This document shows, in pieces, positions 53,590 to 64,000 of a stretch of 64,000 nucleotides of DNA. The translations under genes were made by a program, and so were the position numbers. The DNA comes from Salvator merianae (lineage: Eukaryota; Chordata; Lepidosauria; Squamata; Teiidae). Position 1 is the stretch's first letter, and the number at the start of each line of letters is the position of its first letter. A model generated the notes under the pieces. The model was not told the origin of the DNA, did no database searches, and saw nothing but the letters and a program-made list of their open reading frames with translations. Location of the stretch: NCBI GenBank assembly GCA_003586115.2, contig QVOM02000042.1:78948202-79012201 (forward strand). Reading direction: 5' to 3'.

Positions 53590-56500
53590 GTCAGAAGGAA
53601 ACTTATCCTGTCAAAAATTGCAGAGGAACATTTGAGGAAGTGGGAAATGTGAATTAGTAATATCCCCTCTTTTCCTTCAATGTCTGCCTCCTTTGTCTTT
53701 CAAAGCCCCGAATGGACACACATTGCTTCTGTTGCTTTGGAAAACAAAGAGGCTTTCTAAAGAGGTGGTGAGTTGGGCTGGGAATGAATATTTTTGTTAC
53801 ATTTAGAAGTGTCATTTCATACAATTGAAATGAACGTGTATGGGACAAAAATGGACCACATAAGGCTGAAAATCAAGAGGAGATAGGGTAATGCAAAACT
53901 TCCCACTCCAAAATCGCATCACACGCTTCTTTCACTTCTAGTATTCTTTACTTTTCACTTCCATTAGGGTTTCTGAATTGAGTGCTCAAAGGTTGTAAAC
54001 AGAGCCAGTGTGTGATATCACTTATTTGGTTATTTATTGATATGATTTGATATAAACCCTTCCCATTCCCCACAGGCCCTGAGGCATCTTGCATATCCAA
54101 ATGCAATATATAAAGGACTTTAGAAATGTTACTAAAAGCACATGCAAAAACCAGATTATAACAAAACGTAGACTGCAATAGAACAGCTCTGGTCAGCAAC
54201 AGGAAACGGTCTTTCAGATGAGATACGTTTTCAAGACTCTCCACAGGCCATAAAGGATGATGCAGTCCATACTGATAATGGAAGGGCGTTCTAAGGCTTA
54301 TGGCTTCTGCCTGAATGCTCCCTCCCTACTCTGTGATTCCTTGGATGCCATCAGGTTGTAGTAGATTGCTAGTGACTAGATGAACAAATGCTTGACATTT
54401 TGATCTGTCTTTCGTGAGCTCTAATAACATTTGGTTTATGCGGTCACACCTGGAAGCACCCAAAAGCACAGTGCCCAGATTGTGAAACAAAGGCCTGTCT
54501 GATTTGATCTGATTCACATCAGATCAAACAGGATTTATGATGTGCTTCAGACTTCAAAGATGATCTTCCAATAGTCTGTTTATATCCACAGATAAGTAGA
54601 GCAGAAAAAGAGATTGGTTATCAGAGGCAGGATCCGGTCAAGGGGTGCCAGCAGTGCTCTAACAAGATCACTGATGCACAGTATGCTAAGAAGAATACTA
54701 TGCCTGTACTGCTTCTATGCCTGCCACTGTTCTGGGCCATGCAAATACTGTAGTTGAGGAACTTTTGTTCTCTATGATCTTTTTGACCAGGACAGTTTCA
54801 CTGAACACAGGGAATGCCCCAGAAGCTAGCTATTTTCTGTGTTAAGTGGAACTAGGCCAGAAAAGCTGCATTACAGAATGTGACTTAAGTTTCACAAGAA
54901 GCAGCACAGCAGCAGCGGCAGCAGAGCAGTAGAAAGTGTTGTCAGTGTTCTTCTTACTGCTCTGCTGTTATACTGCTTTAGCAAGTGCTTATAATAGGAT
55001 GCTTGCTGGATGAATGGAGGGTTTATGCAAAGCCCCTGTCAGAACCATCATCCCAGGTCCAGGAGGAGACAAGGCAAGGACACAGAAAACTTCATTGTCA
55101 GATATGTTGGTTTATTGATAACAAACCATGCTGAGAAAGTACAGACAGAGGAATATGGAATTCAATATCCTCCCCTCCCCTCATTCCTATCTTCCTACAT
55201 AAATATTCCTGGATGCTCCCTATTTTCTCATACCCTGGCTTTGAAGGTAAGAGCCGGTCTAATTATGAGGTAACTGCCATATCTTATCTCCCTGTGTCAA
55301 GGAAGTGCTGGAGCAATGACTTGTCAAAAGAGAAGGCCCAGCCTCCTGCATAGAGTAAGATGGCAGGGCTGATGCCATTCTTACACTCACAATTCCCTAG
55401 TGCACCTACTGTGACTTAAGTCTGCAGCCACACACAGACTTACATACTCATGACACATTCAGGATGCCACAACAGCACCAGGCCAACATTGTCAAAGTGT
55501 AATTTTAAGACTTTTGAGAAGTTCTTAATGCTAACCATGATGAAATAAAATTGGCATTTCATTATTATTGTCATTCCTGAGGACAAGCTGCACCACCTGT
55601 TACATTCTTGCCTGAAGTACATTCTGAGGAACAAATCACTGCCTTAGGCTTTTTAAATCTCTCTTCTTCAAACATTAAAATTTAGGTCATCTTGCTGGAA
55701 ACTGCTTGGGCAACTCATAATTAATCTTTGGAATTCATTACTACAGGATGTTGAGAAGGCCACCAAAATAAATGGCTGCACGTAATATTTCAAAAACTAT
55801 GTAACTGACAAGATTGCGGTAATAAAGAACTATGGGCTCTAGGAGCCTTTTTTATAGATCCTACCCATATTTACTAACCTTTCACTGGTCTATTACCTAA
55901 AGATTACGGGAAAGATTATAAAAGACTGCTAGGCAAAGGAAACTAAAAAGTGGCAACTCACATAATGGAACAAGTTGAATCCTTGTTGCTTTTCTGCTGC
56001 TGGTTCTACTGTGTGAGTTGCCCCACAGACAAAGAAATCTAGCTAGTGGGAGCATTAATAAATGGCTTACCAATGGAAATAGGGTGGAGGTCAGCTTCTC
56101 ACAGCTACCAATGCTTATAGTATGGCTACAGATTTGATAACCACCGAGGATGCATCTGTATGCCATAGATACTGTGGTGTGCCTCCGGCCCAGCCTCCAT
56201 CTGCCTATAGAACAGCCAGGCACATGAAGAGCTATACTGTTGTTAAGCATCAAAAATGATATGATAAGAAGAACCCTGTTTTTGCAGGTCTCCTGACAGT
56301 TCGGCAGCACTTACCAGAAGCCAGCAGGACAGCTAGAAAGGCATCTGCAGAGAAAATGACTATCAGTTCCAGTGAGGGGTGCACTGGAGCCTTGGGGATA
56401 TAGACTGTGAGCACAAAAGTGGGCAAGTTATGTAATGGGGTCAGAATGCTCTGTCCCAAGATTGACGCCCTCCTGTGTACAGAACTCTGAAATTGATGTA

Positions 56501-56757
56501 ATAGTCCATTGGCTCCTAAACTCCTTTGACAATAATGAAGTAACTGTTGTTTTGCAACTTCTGTTGTATTGCTTTGTTGTATTATCCACATGAGGCTTAA
56601 TATGCTCATGAGGCAACAAAGGGCCACAGAATCCAAATGCTTGAGTGCTCTGGGTTCTGGATGTCCACCTGTGTGCACCACCAACAGCTCTTACGCCACT
56701 GAGTCCCCCATCCAAAGCATCCTTACTGGAATGCTCACTGAACAACTCCAACAGCTC
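53590..56757. other. No gene recognised
   Basis: About 3 kb of AT-rich DNA. The visible items are a GCAGCA-rich inverted repeat at about 54900-54985 and overlapping minus-strand frames at 55897-56684 that show no domain. Confidence 0.5.
54900..54985. repeat. Imperfect inverted repeat, GCA/TGC-rich
   Basis: GCAGCAGAGCAGTAGAAAG is mirrored by CTTACTGCTCTGCTGTTATA a short distance downstream. It may form a hairpin. Nothing indicates an RNA gene. Confidence 0.5.
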
Positions 56758-56760
56758 TGA

Positions 56761-57005
56761 GGCCATGTCTCCACTTTCCAATGTGGACTGCTTCTGCAGG
56801 TCCAAGAAGGTGCTCATTGCTGCCCTGTCTCCATTCTCAGCAGCAATGGAATTGCTTTCGTTGCAGGGTGGCTTCTCCCACTCTGCACAGAGAAGGCACA
56901 GTTCCACAGTGCCTCCTTGCTCTGAAATGGAGAAGAGAAGGTTGCCCTCTTTCCATGGCACCTCCCTCATCCATGGTGCCTCCCCCTGGAAGTGGAGATG
57001 TGGCC
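56761..57005. mobile_element. Harbinger-like MITE with GGCCATGT ends
   Basis: 245 bp. Ends are GGCCATGTCTCCACTTTCC at the left and, on the minus strand, GGCCACATCTCCACTTCC. The TGA duplication is perfect (56758-56760 and 57006-57008). Frames of 180 and 136 aa run through it on opposite strands and are not transposase-like. Confidence 0.85.
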
Positions 57006-57493
57006 TGAAGCATTCCTATCCCAGGATGCGTAGATGGAGAGGGGAGAATAAGTGACTTCAGGGCTAAGGGCCCTCCTGAGAGTCACAGGGATGGAACAAA
57101 ATGGCTGACTTCTGACCCCATTTCTGGTCTATTCCTGAGCATCCCGCGTCTGGAGGCACACTTTGAGTAAAATGCTACATTAGCAAGTTTTCCATCAGAG
57201 ATCAGGATGGTCTAGTTTTTGCTGAGGTTGTAAATGTATATTGGGTACTTTGTTTTAGCTTTCAGATAGAAGTCTGCCTGTTTGAATACTCTCAAATAGA
57301 TAAATCGATCTTCCATCAAAATTAAAGAAGCAGAGATCTAGTGATGTATCAGCTTCCTATATTAAAAGGGTTTATTTGTTTTTTTGATGTAGGTTAATAT
57401 TAAACGTGTGTTGTGAAGTTCTAAAATGATTCAGAACAAACACTTATTTGCTAGATCATCCCTGTGAAAGCAGTAATTCACAATAAAATCATT

Positions 57494-57956
57494 GGCCCTT
57501 TCCACATTAGGCTGTTATCCTGGTCCATGGAGGAATCCAGGCTTTGCCTTCTGCACACTAGTACAGGATAGCAGAGGCTCCACCCCCTTGGTAGTATGGT
57601 TCATCTGCACTTGATGAAGCAATGGACTGGAATATGGCACCAAAATGGTGCCATATTCTGCTCCACTGGTACACTCGACAAAGAAGTCCACAAATGGACT
57701 GCTGTCGGTGGACTACACCAGCAGGCTGTGTGCAGCACATGGCTCATTGGTCCAGTGCACTGGCTGGTGCCATTTTAAAGGACACCCAGAAGTGAGGCTA
57801 GAAGCATGCTGCGGCTGTCAGGAGAAGGCCCTGGTTGGGAACTGTGAAGGTTGGGAACTTTTGATCCCAGCCTTCAAAGTCTGGGGCCAGACTTTGAAGG
57901 CAGGTCCAGCCTTCAATTCTGGTATCCAAAGCGGGCTGTCCAAAATGTGAACACCC
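57494..57956. mobile_element. Harbinger-like element
   Basis: The left end reads GGCCCTTTCCACATTAGG and the right end, on the minus strand, GGGTGTTCACATTTTGG. Flanks ATT and TTT differ by one base. The interior shares phrases with 59555-59954 (GGACACCCAGAAG, TATGGCACCAAAATGG). No transposase frame. Confidence 0.55.
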
Positions 57957-59554
57957 TTTGGAGTAGGCTATCAGTAATCCTTGCACTGTGGCCCAGGCTA
58001 CCTTGCCTGAATCAGCATGGCGAAGGATAGCATGCACTTTGCAGAAATGGCCTTAGGTAATGGTCCTGACCTAGGAAAAGCATCCTGGTCCACAAATGCA
58101 GCCGGTGGTACAAAGTGTTCTGGCAGCCACGGTGCCCTGCCCAGGCATCGAATTTGAGGAACAAAAGTTCAGTTCCCCGACCTTGAAGTTGCAGGCCAGG
58201 TGCATTTTGCCACACCCCGGAAATGGCCTCAGAAATGGGTTGCCTTCCAGATGCCAGGGTCTAGGTTGCTCCTGCTGCTGGCTGTGTACATGGCAGTGGC
58301 AGGAACAGATGCCCAGCCTGGCCCAAACAGGAGACCGCTTTAAAGTGCTCTCACACTAGAACGAGAGTTTTCACACCCATGAGTGGGCCAAGTAGGAGTG
58401 CCATGTCGCCATCATGTTCCATGCTAATGCATGCCTTCCCATGGTGCTCACTGGCACATGGACTCTGTGGTCTGGGCACGCATCTGGCACAGTTGTCATA
58501 AACCATGCAGATAATGCCTTGATTTTTTCTGCCCTTGTCATCTTTGTCAAGAAACAGGAGTGCTGTAGACTTCTTGGAAAACTGAAGACCCAGAAGTTCT
58601 CACCATCTCTCTTGCTTTCTTGCCAGCTCAGTCTCCCACCCCACCCCGCCCCCCCAAAACGAACCTTATGAACTTCCTTGGACAATAAAGTGTTTGAGTA
58701 TGTGTGTTTTACAGTTCAATAGACAAGGAAAGTGTCTTGTTTTCATTACAGAGCAACAGTTTTGATCATTGTTAACCAAGGCAGGCACGAGAGTTCAGGG
58801 TTGACAAGGAATCAAACTATTTTTTTCCTACAAAGGCCAATAAGAGCTGCACTTGTGCAAACACTGAAGTAGCATTATGATTGGAAAAGTACCTCCCTGT
58901 GTATGTGTTTAGGGTGTTCATGGTATCCATATCTTTATGTATTACAGGGTGAATGGGTGCAGATTAAATGGGAAGCCACCCATGCTGACGAATGAGATCT
59001 TTGTTATGTTCCATTGCATATAGCTTCCATGTTTCCACAGTGATAAAAAATTAGGATAGGTGTGAGGTAAAACCTAGTCTTTATCTACTGGGCTAAATGA
59101 TCTTCCTGATGAAAGCTTGCAATCTAAATAGCCTTTGAAATGCTGAAATCCTGTCCATAACAAAATTTCAAACTAACATTACAATAACAAATAGATCAAC
59201 ATGTTTAAGAGGACCCTCATTAGACACCACATTTACATTACAACACATGTCGTATCTCTTTCTCTCACTTTCAGATTGGTGAGGTGTTGAAATTATATTT
59301 AAATTTCTAATAAATTATTTTTCATGAGTGTTCATGGTAAATTATATTTTGACTAGTGCTCAAGACACATTATTATTTTAAACTAAATTCCTGAATTGTT
59401 TAGTTACAGAATTTCAAAGGGACATAGAAGAACAAAAAAGATTTTACAATTATATCTTTCCTTCTCCTTGACTGAACTGAATGCCAGGGTTCAGTACCTG
59501 TGAAAACACAAAACGGAAATCTGTTGCTCTGGTATCTGAAATAAAATACATTGG
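57957..59554. other. No gene recognised
   Basis: The first 400 bp contain more transposon-like phrases (GCAGAAATGGCC) without definable ends. The rest is AT-rich with a C-run near 58640 and no supported gene. Confidence 0.5.
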
Positions 59555-59954
59555 ACAAGGTTTTGGACTCGGCTATGGTACAAAAATGGCACCACTGCTT
59601 GCTCCAGCCATGGACTACTTATAAACAGTCCACACAGCATTCCATGCTGGTATACCAGTCCAGCCTCTCGTGTGCAAATGGCATACAAGTGGGCAGTTTG
59701 GCATATCGATATTGAGATGCACAGCACTATTTTGCTGGACACCCAGAAGCAGCCCTAGAAGAATGCCACTTCTGGGCTTCCTGCCCAAACAGCCCCTGTT
59801 AGAAAGTTCCCAGCCTCCATATTTAGAGCAAGATGGGGCAGGGTGGGACACCCACAATGTGGATCGCCCTTGGTGTAAATCATTAGCACACCTACCCATT
59901 GTGGGTTGGGTTACTTGATTTGGCCTAGAACCATGCAGTCATGCAGAAAAGGCC
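59555..59954. mobile_element. Harbinger-like element, left end uncertain
   Basis: The right end on the minus strand reads GGCCTTTTCTGCATGAC. The interior shares TGGACACCCAGAAG, GGCACCA and GTCCAGCCT-like phrases with 57494-57956. The left terminus is decayed or deleted. Confidence 0.5.
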
Positions 59955-59957
59955 TCT

Positions 59958-60760
59958 GTATTCATTCCATGTTGGCTTTTGGAAATGGCAGTTTCCTAGA
60001 GATTCCAAGACACCTTGCACAGACTATTCAAGTAAGAAGCCTATGAGATTTTCAACTGCTAAAGCATGGTTAAGGCATGTCTGGGTCACTAAAAAAAGAA
60101 AACATTAAAGAAAACATTTTGTAAAGATATGTGTGTCCTAACTGGTTCCAGCTCAGTCTGGATCATTGACATAAGAAATTTCTGTCAATGAAAGCGGGAG
60201 ATGCATCTAGCCCAGATAAATTTAAGAAGAGACTCGGCTACAAGTGATGGCCATAAAGTAACCATTGTCAGAGGAAATACATCTCTGATTTCATGATGCT
60301 AGGGCATCAAATAATAGAGGGTTGAAAGTTCTATGTTGTTCTGCCTATTAGCTTCCCAGTTTCATGGAACATCTGGCTGGCTGTTGTACACTGCTCCCCA
60401 CTCTTGGTAGCAAAAACATCAAAGCTATGGAACTGCTATTCAGGTTCTATCTTTGCTGCCATCAAGAAGATAATTGTTCTCTCTATCCTCTCCTTTCAAC
60501 AGCAGTGATTAATACTGAAAAGGATGTTTGGCAGGCAGGAGGAATTGGTTCTGTCTTAGAGCCTGCAGCAACAGCACAGTTCCTGAAGTCCATGCCAGAT
60601 GTTTGGGGTCTACGTACCAGAGTGCCATGGGAAGACATGGTCTCCTATGCCAGGTGATGTCTGGATGGCTCCCACACTTGGCCCATTCCTAGGTATGGCA
60701 GTCAGCCAAGTCAGGATTGAAAACTAATTGTCCTGTTGGAAGTTACTGAAACATGGGAGA
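59958..60760. other. No gene recognised
   Basis: A 97-aa frame at 60364-60657 has no domain I can name. Nothing else is supported. Confidence 0.5.
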
Positions 60761-60764
60761 TAAT

Positions 60765-60985
60765 GGGTGTGTTCACACTTTCCACTGTGGAATGTTCGTC
60801 AGTGAACATTCCGTAGTGGAATTTACCACACAGCTCAGACACCGTCCGGACTACATGGCTGTAGTCCTTACCATCAGCAAGATACCAGCATTTGTGATGT
60901 AAGTGCTGATATCCTGGCTTGATTGGAACCATGACAAAGGCCAAGAAGCACCCAGCTTCAACAGTAATCCATATCACAGAGCAGC
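60765..60985 (+). mobile_element. Harbinger-like element, palindrome family, truncated
   Basis: It starts GGGTGTGTTCACACTTTCC and has the subterminal hairpin GGAATGTTCGTC...GTGAACATTCC. It then shows the family block CAGACACCGTCCGGACTAC and the palindrome ACCAGCATTT...AAGTGCTGAT (about 60893-60911). The right half and right terminus are missing. Confidence 0.62.
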
Positions 60986-61141
60986 CCCCTGATGTTGGAA
61001 ATTACTGATAAAATCCATAGAATGGTGTGCCAGGGCAGGGTAAAATGTGCAGGGGTTGCAGCAGTCCCGGAAACTTTTCCCCAGTTTTCTTAGAAAAGTA
61101 CATCTGAACAAGAGTTTAACCCTACTGCTCAGTGTCTTTAT

Positions 61142-62071
61142 TATTATTATTTTAATTTTAACATATTTTATTGTTCTTGTACTTCAAATATATAAAATTA
61201 CAGTTTACATTACATTCTTGAATCACTATTATTATCAAATTCCTCCTTCATTAACAGTTTCTTCTAAACTTCATTTTCTTCAACATCCTGTACTCCTTCC
61301 TTCTTTTTTCACTGAAACTCTTCTTTCTTTTTTTTTACTCTTCAAATCCAGCAGTTGCAAGTCCATTATCCATCTCTTGCAGAAAGTCAATAAAGGGTTT
61401 CCAGTTCCTGTAAAACCTATCAACTGTCTTAATTCTCAAAAGATTTGTCAGTTTGTCCATCTCGGCCAACTCCATCATTTTAACTAACCAATCACCCACC
61501 GTTGGTATTATCTCTCCTTTCCACTTCTGAGCATATACAGTTCTGGCTGCAGTTATCATATTTTGCAATAACACTTTGACACCCTCAACATTGTTTTCTA
61601 TTATCCCCAGTAGGAAAACTTCCGGTCTAAAAGGAATGTTTGTCTTTAAGATTTTCTGCATAACTATGTGAATTTGAACCCAAAACTTTTTAGTTTTTAC
61701 ACAAGACCACCACATATGATTAAAAAGTACCCTCATGCTTCTTACATTTCCAACATTTACTTGACATACATTGATACATTTTTGAAATTCTAAAAGGTGT
61801 TAGGTACCATCGATACATCATCTTATATATATTCTATTTCAACATATTACATACAGTAAATTTCATATCTTTGGTCCACAATTTTTCCCATTGATCCATT
61901 GAAATATTATAGCCAAAATTTTGTGCCCATTTTATCATACATTCTTTGATTTGCTCTTGTTCTAATTCTATTTTCAAAAGGAAATCATACAGTACCCCTA
62001 TAATCCCCCTTTCTTCTTTTTCCAATTTTTCTTCCCATTTCTGTCTTTCTAATTCAAAATTCATCCTTCTT
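61142..62071 (-). mobile_element. L1 LINE insertion with 16-bp target duplication
   Basis: A 5'-truncated L1 of about 930 bp on the minus strand. The identical 16-mer TGCTCAGTGTCTTTAT flanks it (61126-61141 and 62072-62087), a clear mark of target-primed reverse transcription. The A-rich 3' end appears on the plus strand as (TTA)n and T-rich sequence at 61142-61170. Two ORF2 frames (62060-61834 and 61736-61335) carry the C-terminal domain. Confidence 0.93.
61335..62060 (-). pseudogene. L1 ORF2 C-terminal domain, broken
   Basis: The first part (within the frame 61834-62292) reads through a Glu/Lys-rich stretch (WEEKLEKEERG) to MIKWAQNFGYNI and WEKLWTKDMKFT. The second (61335-61736, 133 aa) contains HMWWSCVKTKKFW (7-19), FLLGIIENN (41-49), AARTVYAQKWKGE (63-75), WLVKMMELAEMDKLTNLL (83-100) and NWKPFIDFLQEM (111-122). 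These are the blocks after the reverse transcriptase in vertebrate L1 ORF2, where H-x-x-x-C-type residues form the cysteine-containing C-terminal domain. The reverse transcriptase and endonuclease are absent through 5' truncation, and a shift separates the two frames. Confidence 0.85.
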
Positions 62072-62087
62072 TGCTCAGTGTCTTTAT

Positions 62088-62590
62088 GGAATGAAGGTCG
62101 CCTGTACAAACAACAAACAATTGGAAAGTCTTTAGAAACCCAAAGTGCCAGGCCTTTCGTAATAATAATAAAAGAATCATTACAAAGATACAGAATTTTC
62201 CTCACTGTGAGAGGCTGGGAAGTAGATTTCTTGTCCTGAAAGACCAATTCATCTCTGAGGCTGTGTCCACATCTCACTGGCATAGAATGCATAGATTCAA
62301 GGATACTCCCTGCTGCCTCTGGGATGGGGTCATGTGCTCACCAAATGGCCTGCACCTCACCTCTCAACCTCCTCAGAATTTATAGCTCTGTTCCAAATAC
62401 AGAAGGACCACAGTCATGCCAGCAAAAGCCCTGGACGTTGGCCTTTGCTGACATGGCACCTGTGTAAAGCAGACGCATGGGATGCTTATGCTGCCACCGT
62501 GAGTCTAAACAGCTTTGGTGAGAGCAACTGAGGGCAGCAGGTGCCCTCAGGGCAGTTAAATCTACTCTGAGGAAGGATATTGTGGAGGGC
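62088..62590. other. No gene recognised
   Basis: Short frames only. GGCTGTGTCCACATCTCAC at about 62260 looks like a lone Harbinger-type terminus, with no partner found. Confidence 0.45.
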
Positions 62591-62598
62591 ACTTTAAG

Positions 62599-62791
62599 CA
62601 GCAATGGCTCATTGCTTTAAGAACGGCTGTTCGCATGTCGCTGGAAGGGGAGATTGCTGGCTGCGGGGTCTCCAGTTTGCCACAGTAGGCCGATGCAAGA
62701 CCTGCCCAGGGACGGGCGTGTTTTTGCGGCCAGCGATCTTCCCATCCAGCGACATGTGAACACCTGTTCGTAAAGCGATGAGCCATCGCTG
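62599..62791. mobile_element. hAT-like MITE, family copy 6
   Basis: 193 bp, starting CAGCAATGGCTCATTGC, then TTTAAG, and ending GAGCCATCGCTG. The duplication ACTTTAAG is perfect (62591-62598 and 62792-62799). It is the same length as copy 5 and clearly of the same subfamily. Confidence 0.92.
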
Positions 62792-62799
62792 ACTTTAAG

Positions 62800-63146
62800 G
62801 CTCTCTAGTGTCCTTCTCACGGTGATGTACACCAACAGGTGCTTCTGGTATTTGACCACTGGGGTGCCCCACAGCATTCACCACCATAAACATAATTGCT
62901 GTTAAAATCTGCAGTATATTCCCTAGCTGACCCCTTTCCTTGGCATACTTGTATTTTTCAAATTGTATTTTTTTGCTGAGCTGAGTCATCAAAGTGCAGT
63001 TGTAGAGCACCTAGAAAGGCCATAAAGTTCTGGATTAGGATTCCACTCATTCTAAATACATCGAGGGCCCATTTGGCCATGTTCCTAGTGAAGAGGCTGG
63101 TGGTAAAAGCAATTTTGGCAGATTCAAGATGGAAGCTCCATAAATG
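62800..63146. other. No gene recognised
   Basis: AT-rich spacer with no supported feature. Confidence 0.5.
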
Positions 63147-63211
63147 GGCTGTGTCTCCATTATACATTGAAGACACCTAAGATGCCTTTACTGCATAATG
63201 GAGATGCAGCC
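63147..63211. mobile_element. 65-bp foldback MITE remnant
   Basis: GGCTGTGTCTCCATTATACA is mirrored by TGCATAATGGAGATGCAGCC. Flanks ATG and ATA are one base off a 3-bp duplication. It is nearly all terminal repeat and resembles the arms of 40432-40551. Confidence 0.62.
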
Positions 63212-63214
63212 ATA

Positions 63215-64000
63215 ATTTCAGTGATTAGATGATAGGAACTGTAGGAAGCCTCTGGGTGCATCAAACCTCAGTTTGCTGTGAACAATAAGGTGTGGAGGTG
63301 GATGGGAGAGATCTTGGTGCCATGTCCCCTTTGGTACCTAATCCCCCTTAGATGTTACTAGTCCAATGTCCGCCCATTACTTATTTCTTTGTATAGAAAT
63401 TCAGTTGCTGAGATGAAGTGCAAGATGACCTAGAAGCAGTTTTGCATATAAGAAGCATCACGAGCAGGCTTCTCTTCTCCATTGAAAGGAGAGATCCAAA
63501 GCCAAAGAAAGTCTGAAGCTGTGTAAATATCAGGACAAAGGGGCCATTTTGCTATCTATGTTTAGGTGAAGCATGAATAATTCATTTAGTGATGGGAAAT
63601 AGGGTTGCTGAAAATCACCACCATCCTAATGGTTCCACCAAGGTAACAGTAATCAGCTGTTCCTTTCTTAGTAACGGCCATCCAGTGAAACCTGTGGTCT
63701 GAGCAAAGAGCTAGGGTTAGGACTTTTATCTCTTAACCTAACTCCAGTTGCAGCAATATGTAATTCTGTAACAAACGAGTTTCTTAAAAAAAAAAGTAAA
63801 GCAAGCAAAATCTCAGCACAACACTTCCAGTAATAAAACATTTGTAAACCAAGTAATATTATGTAAGTTTTAACTTGCTTAAACCGTTTACAAGCCAACT
63901 CCCTGTACTCAGAGCACAACACTGTTGCTATGTAAATACTTATAATTCTGATGGTTTATCAAGCTGAAGGAGCAGGTGAGGAAACTCCAAATCACCGCAG
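63215..64000. other. No gene recognised
   Basis: AT-rich sequence to the window end with stops in all frames and no repeat I can delimit. Confidence 0.5.

Noticed and set aside
56428..56970. 180-aa minus-strand frame as a host exon
   Set aside because: Part of it lies in a TGA-flanked MITE, no splice sites bound it, and an overlapping 136-aa frame exists on the plus strand.
1..64000. CRISPR array, operons, prophage or bacterial genes
   Set aside because: No regularly spaced repeats, no ribosome-binding-site-led long frames, and abundant vertebrate retroelements show this is eukaryotic DNA.

Overview
The window looks like non-coding vertebrate DNA, most likely from a squamate reptile. The evidence is a background of AT-rich, stop-riddled sequence carrying the 3' ends of CR1, L2-like, L1 and BovB (RTE) LINEs, a tRNA-derived SINE, a decayed Ty3/gypsy element and many short non-autonomous DNA transposons. 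BovB together with CR1, L2 and young-looking L1 tails is the usual squamate mixture. The species cannot be named from this. There is no bacterial-type gene organisation, no CRISPR array and no intact RNA gene.

Layout. 1-12 kb: the right end of a Harbinger-like element at the left edge, a GC-rich hAT element (2307-2893) whose internal tandem repeat creates large spurious ORFs, hAT MITEs at 4341, 11706 and 12031, an L1 tail nested in a Harbinger-like element (5548-6404), a BovB tail near 7.8 kb, and a CR1 3' end (about 9980-10663) with a MITE inserted in its tail. 12-17 kb: a Harbinger-like MITE, then a minus-strand Ty3/gypsy remnant. 17-34 kb: L2-like and SINE fragments, paired Harbinger-like elements with TTA target duplications, two back-to-back MITEs, one hAT MITE, dispersed and tandem repeats. 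34-42 kb: a CpG-rich Harbinger-like element, an inverted pair of CR1 tails and more MITEs. 42.4-43.3 kb: the only sequence that looks like a host-gene start, a CpG-rich block with a minus-strand ATG in good context and an open frame ending at a consensus splice donor. 43-64 kb: a long L2-like LINE fragment, a CR1/L1 composite, two further hAT MITEs, large Harbinger-like elements and an L1 insertion with a 16-bp target duplication.

The strongest message is the DNA-transposon content. Six hAT MITEs each have a perfect 8-bp target duplication and share one terminal design. A larger set of elements with unrelated interiors shares GGGCC-type termini and 3-bp target duplications, as expected for PIF/Harbinger elements mobilised by a common transposase. 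No transposase gene for either group is present. Apart from the candidate first exon, I found no host protein-coding gene I can support. Most open frames in the window lie in repeats or are chance frames.
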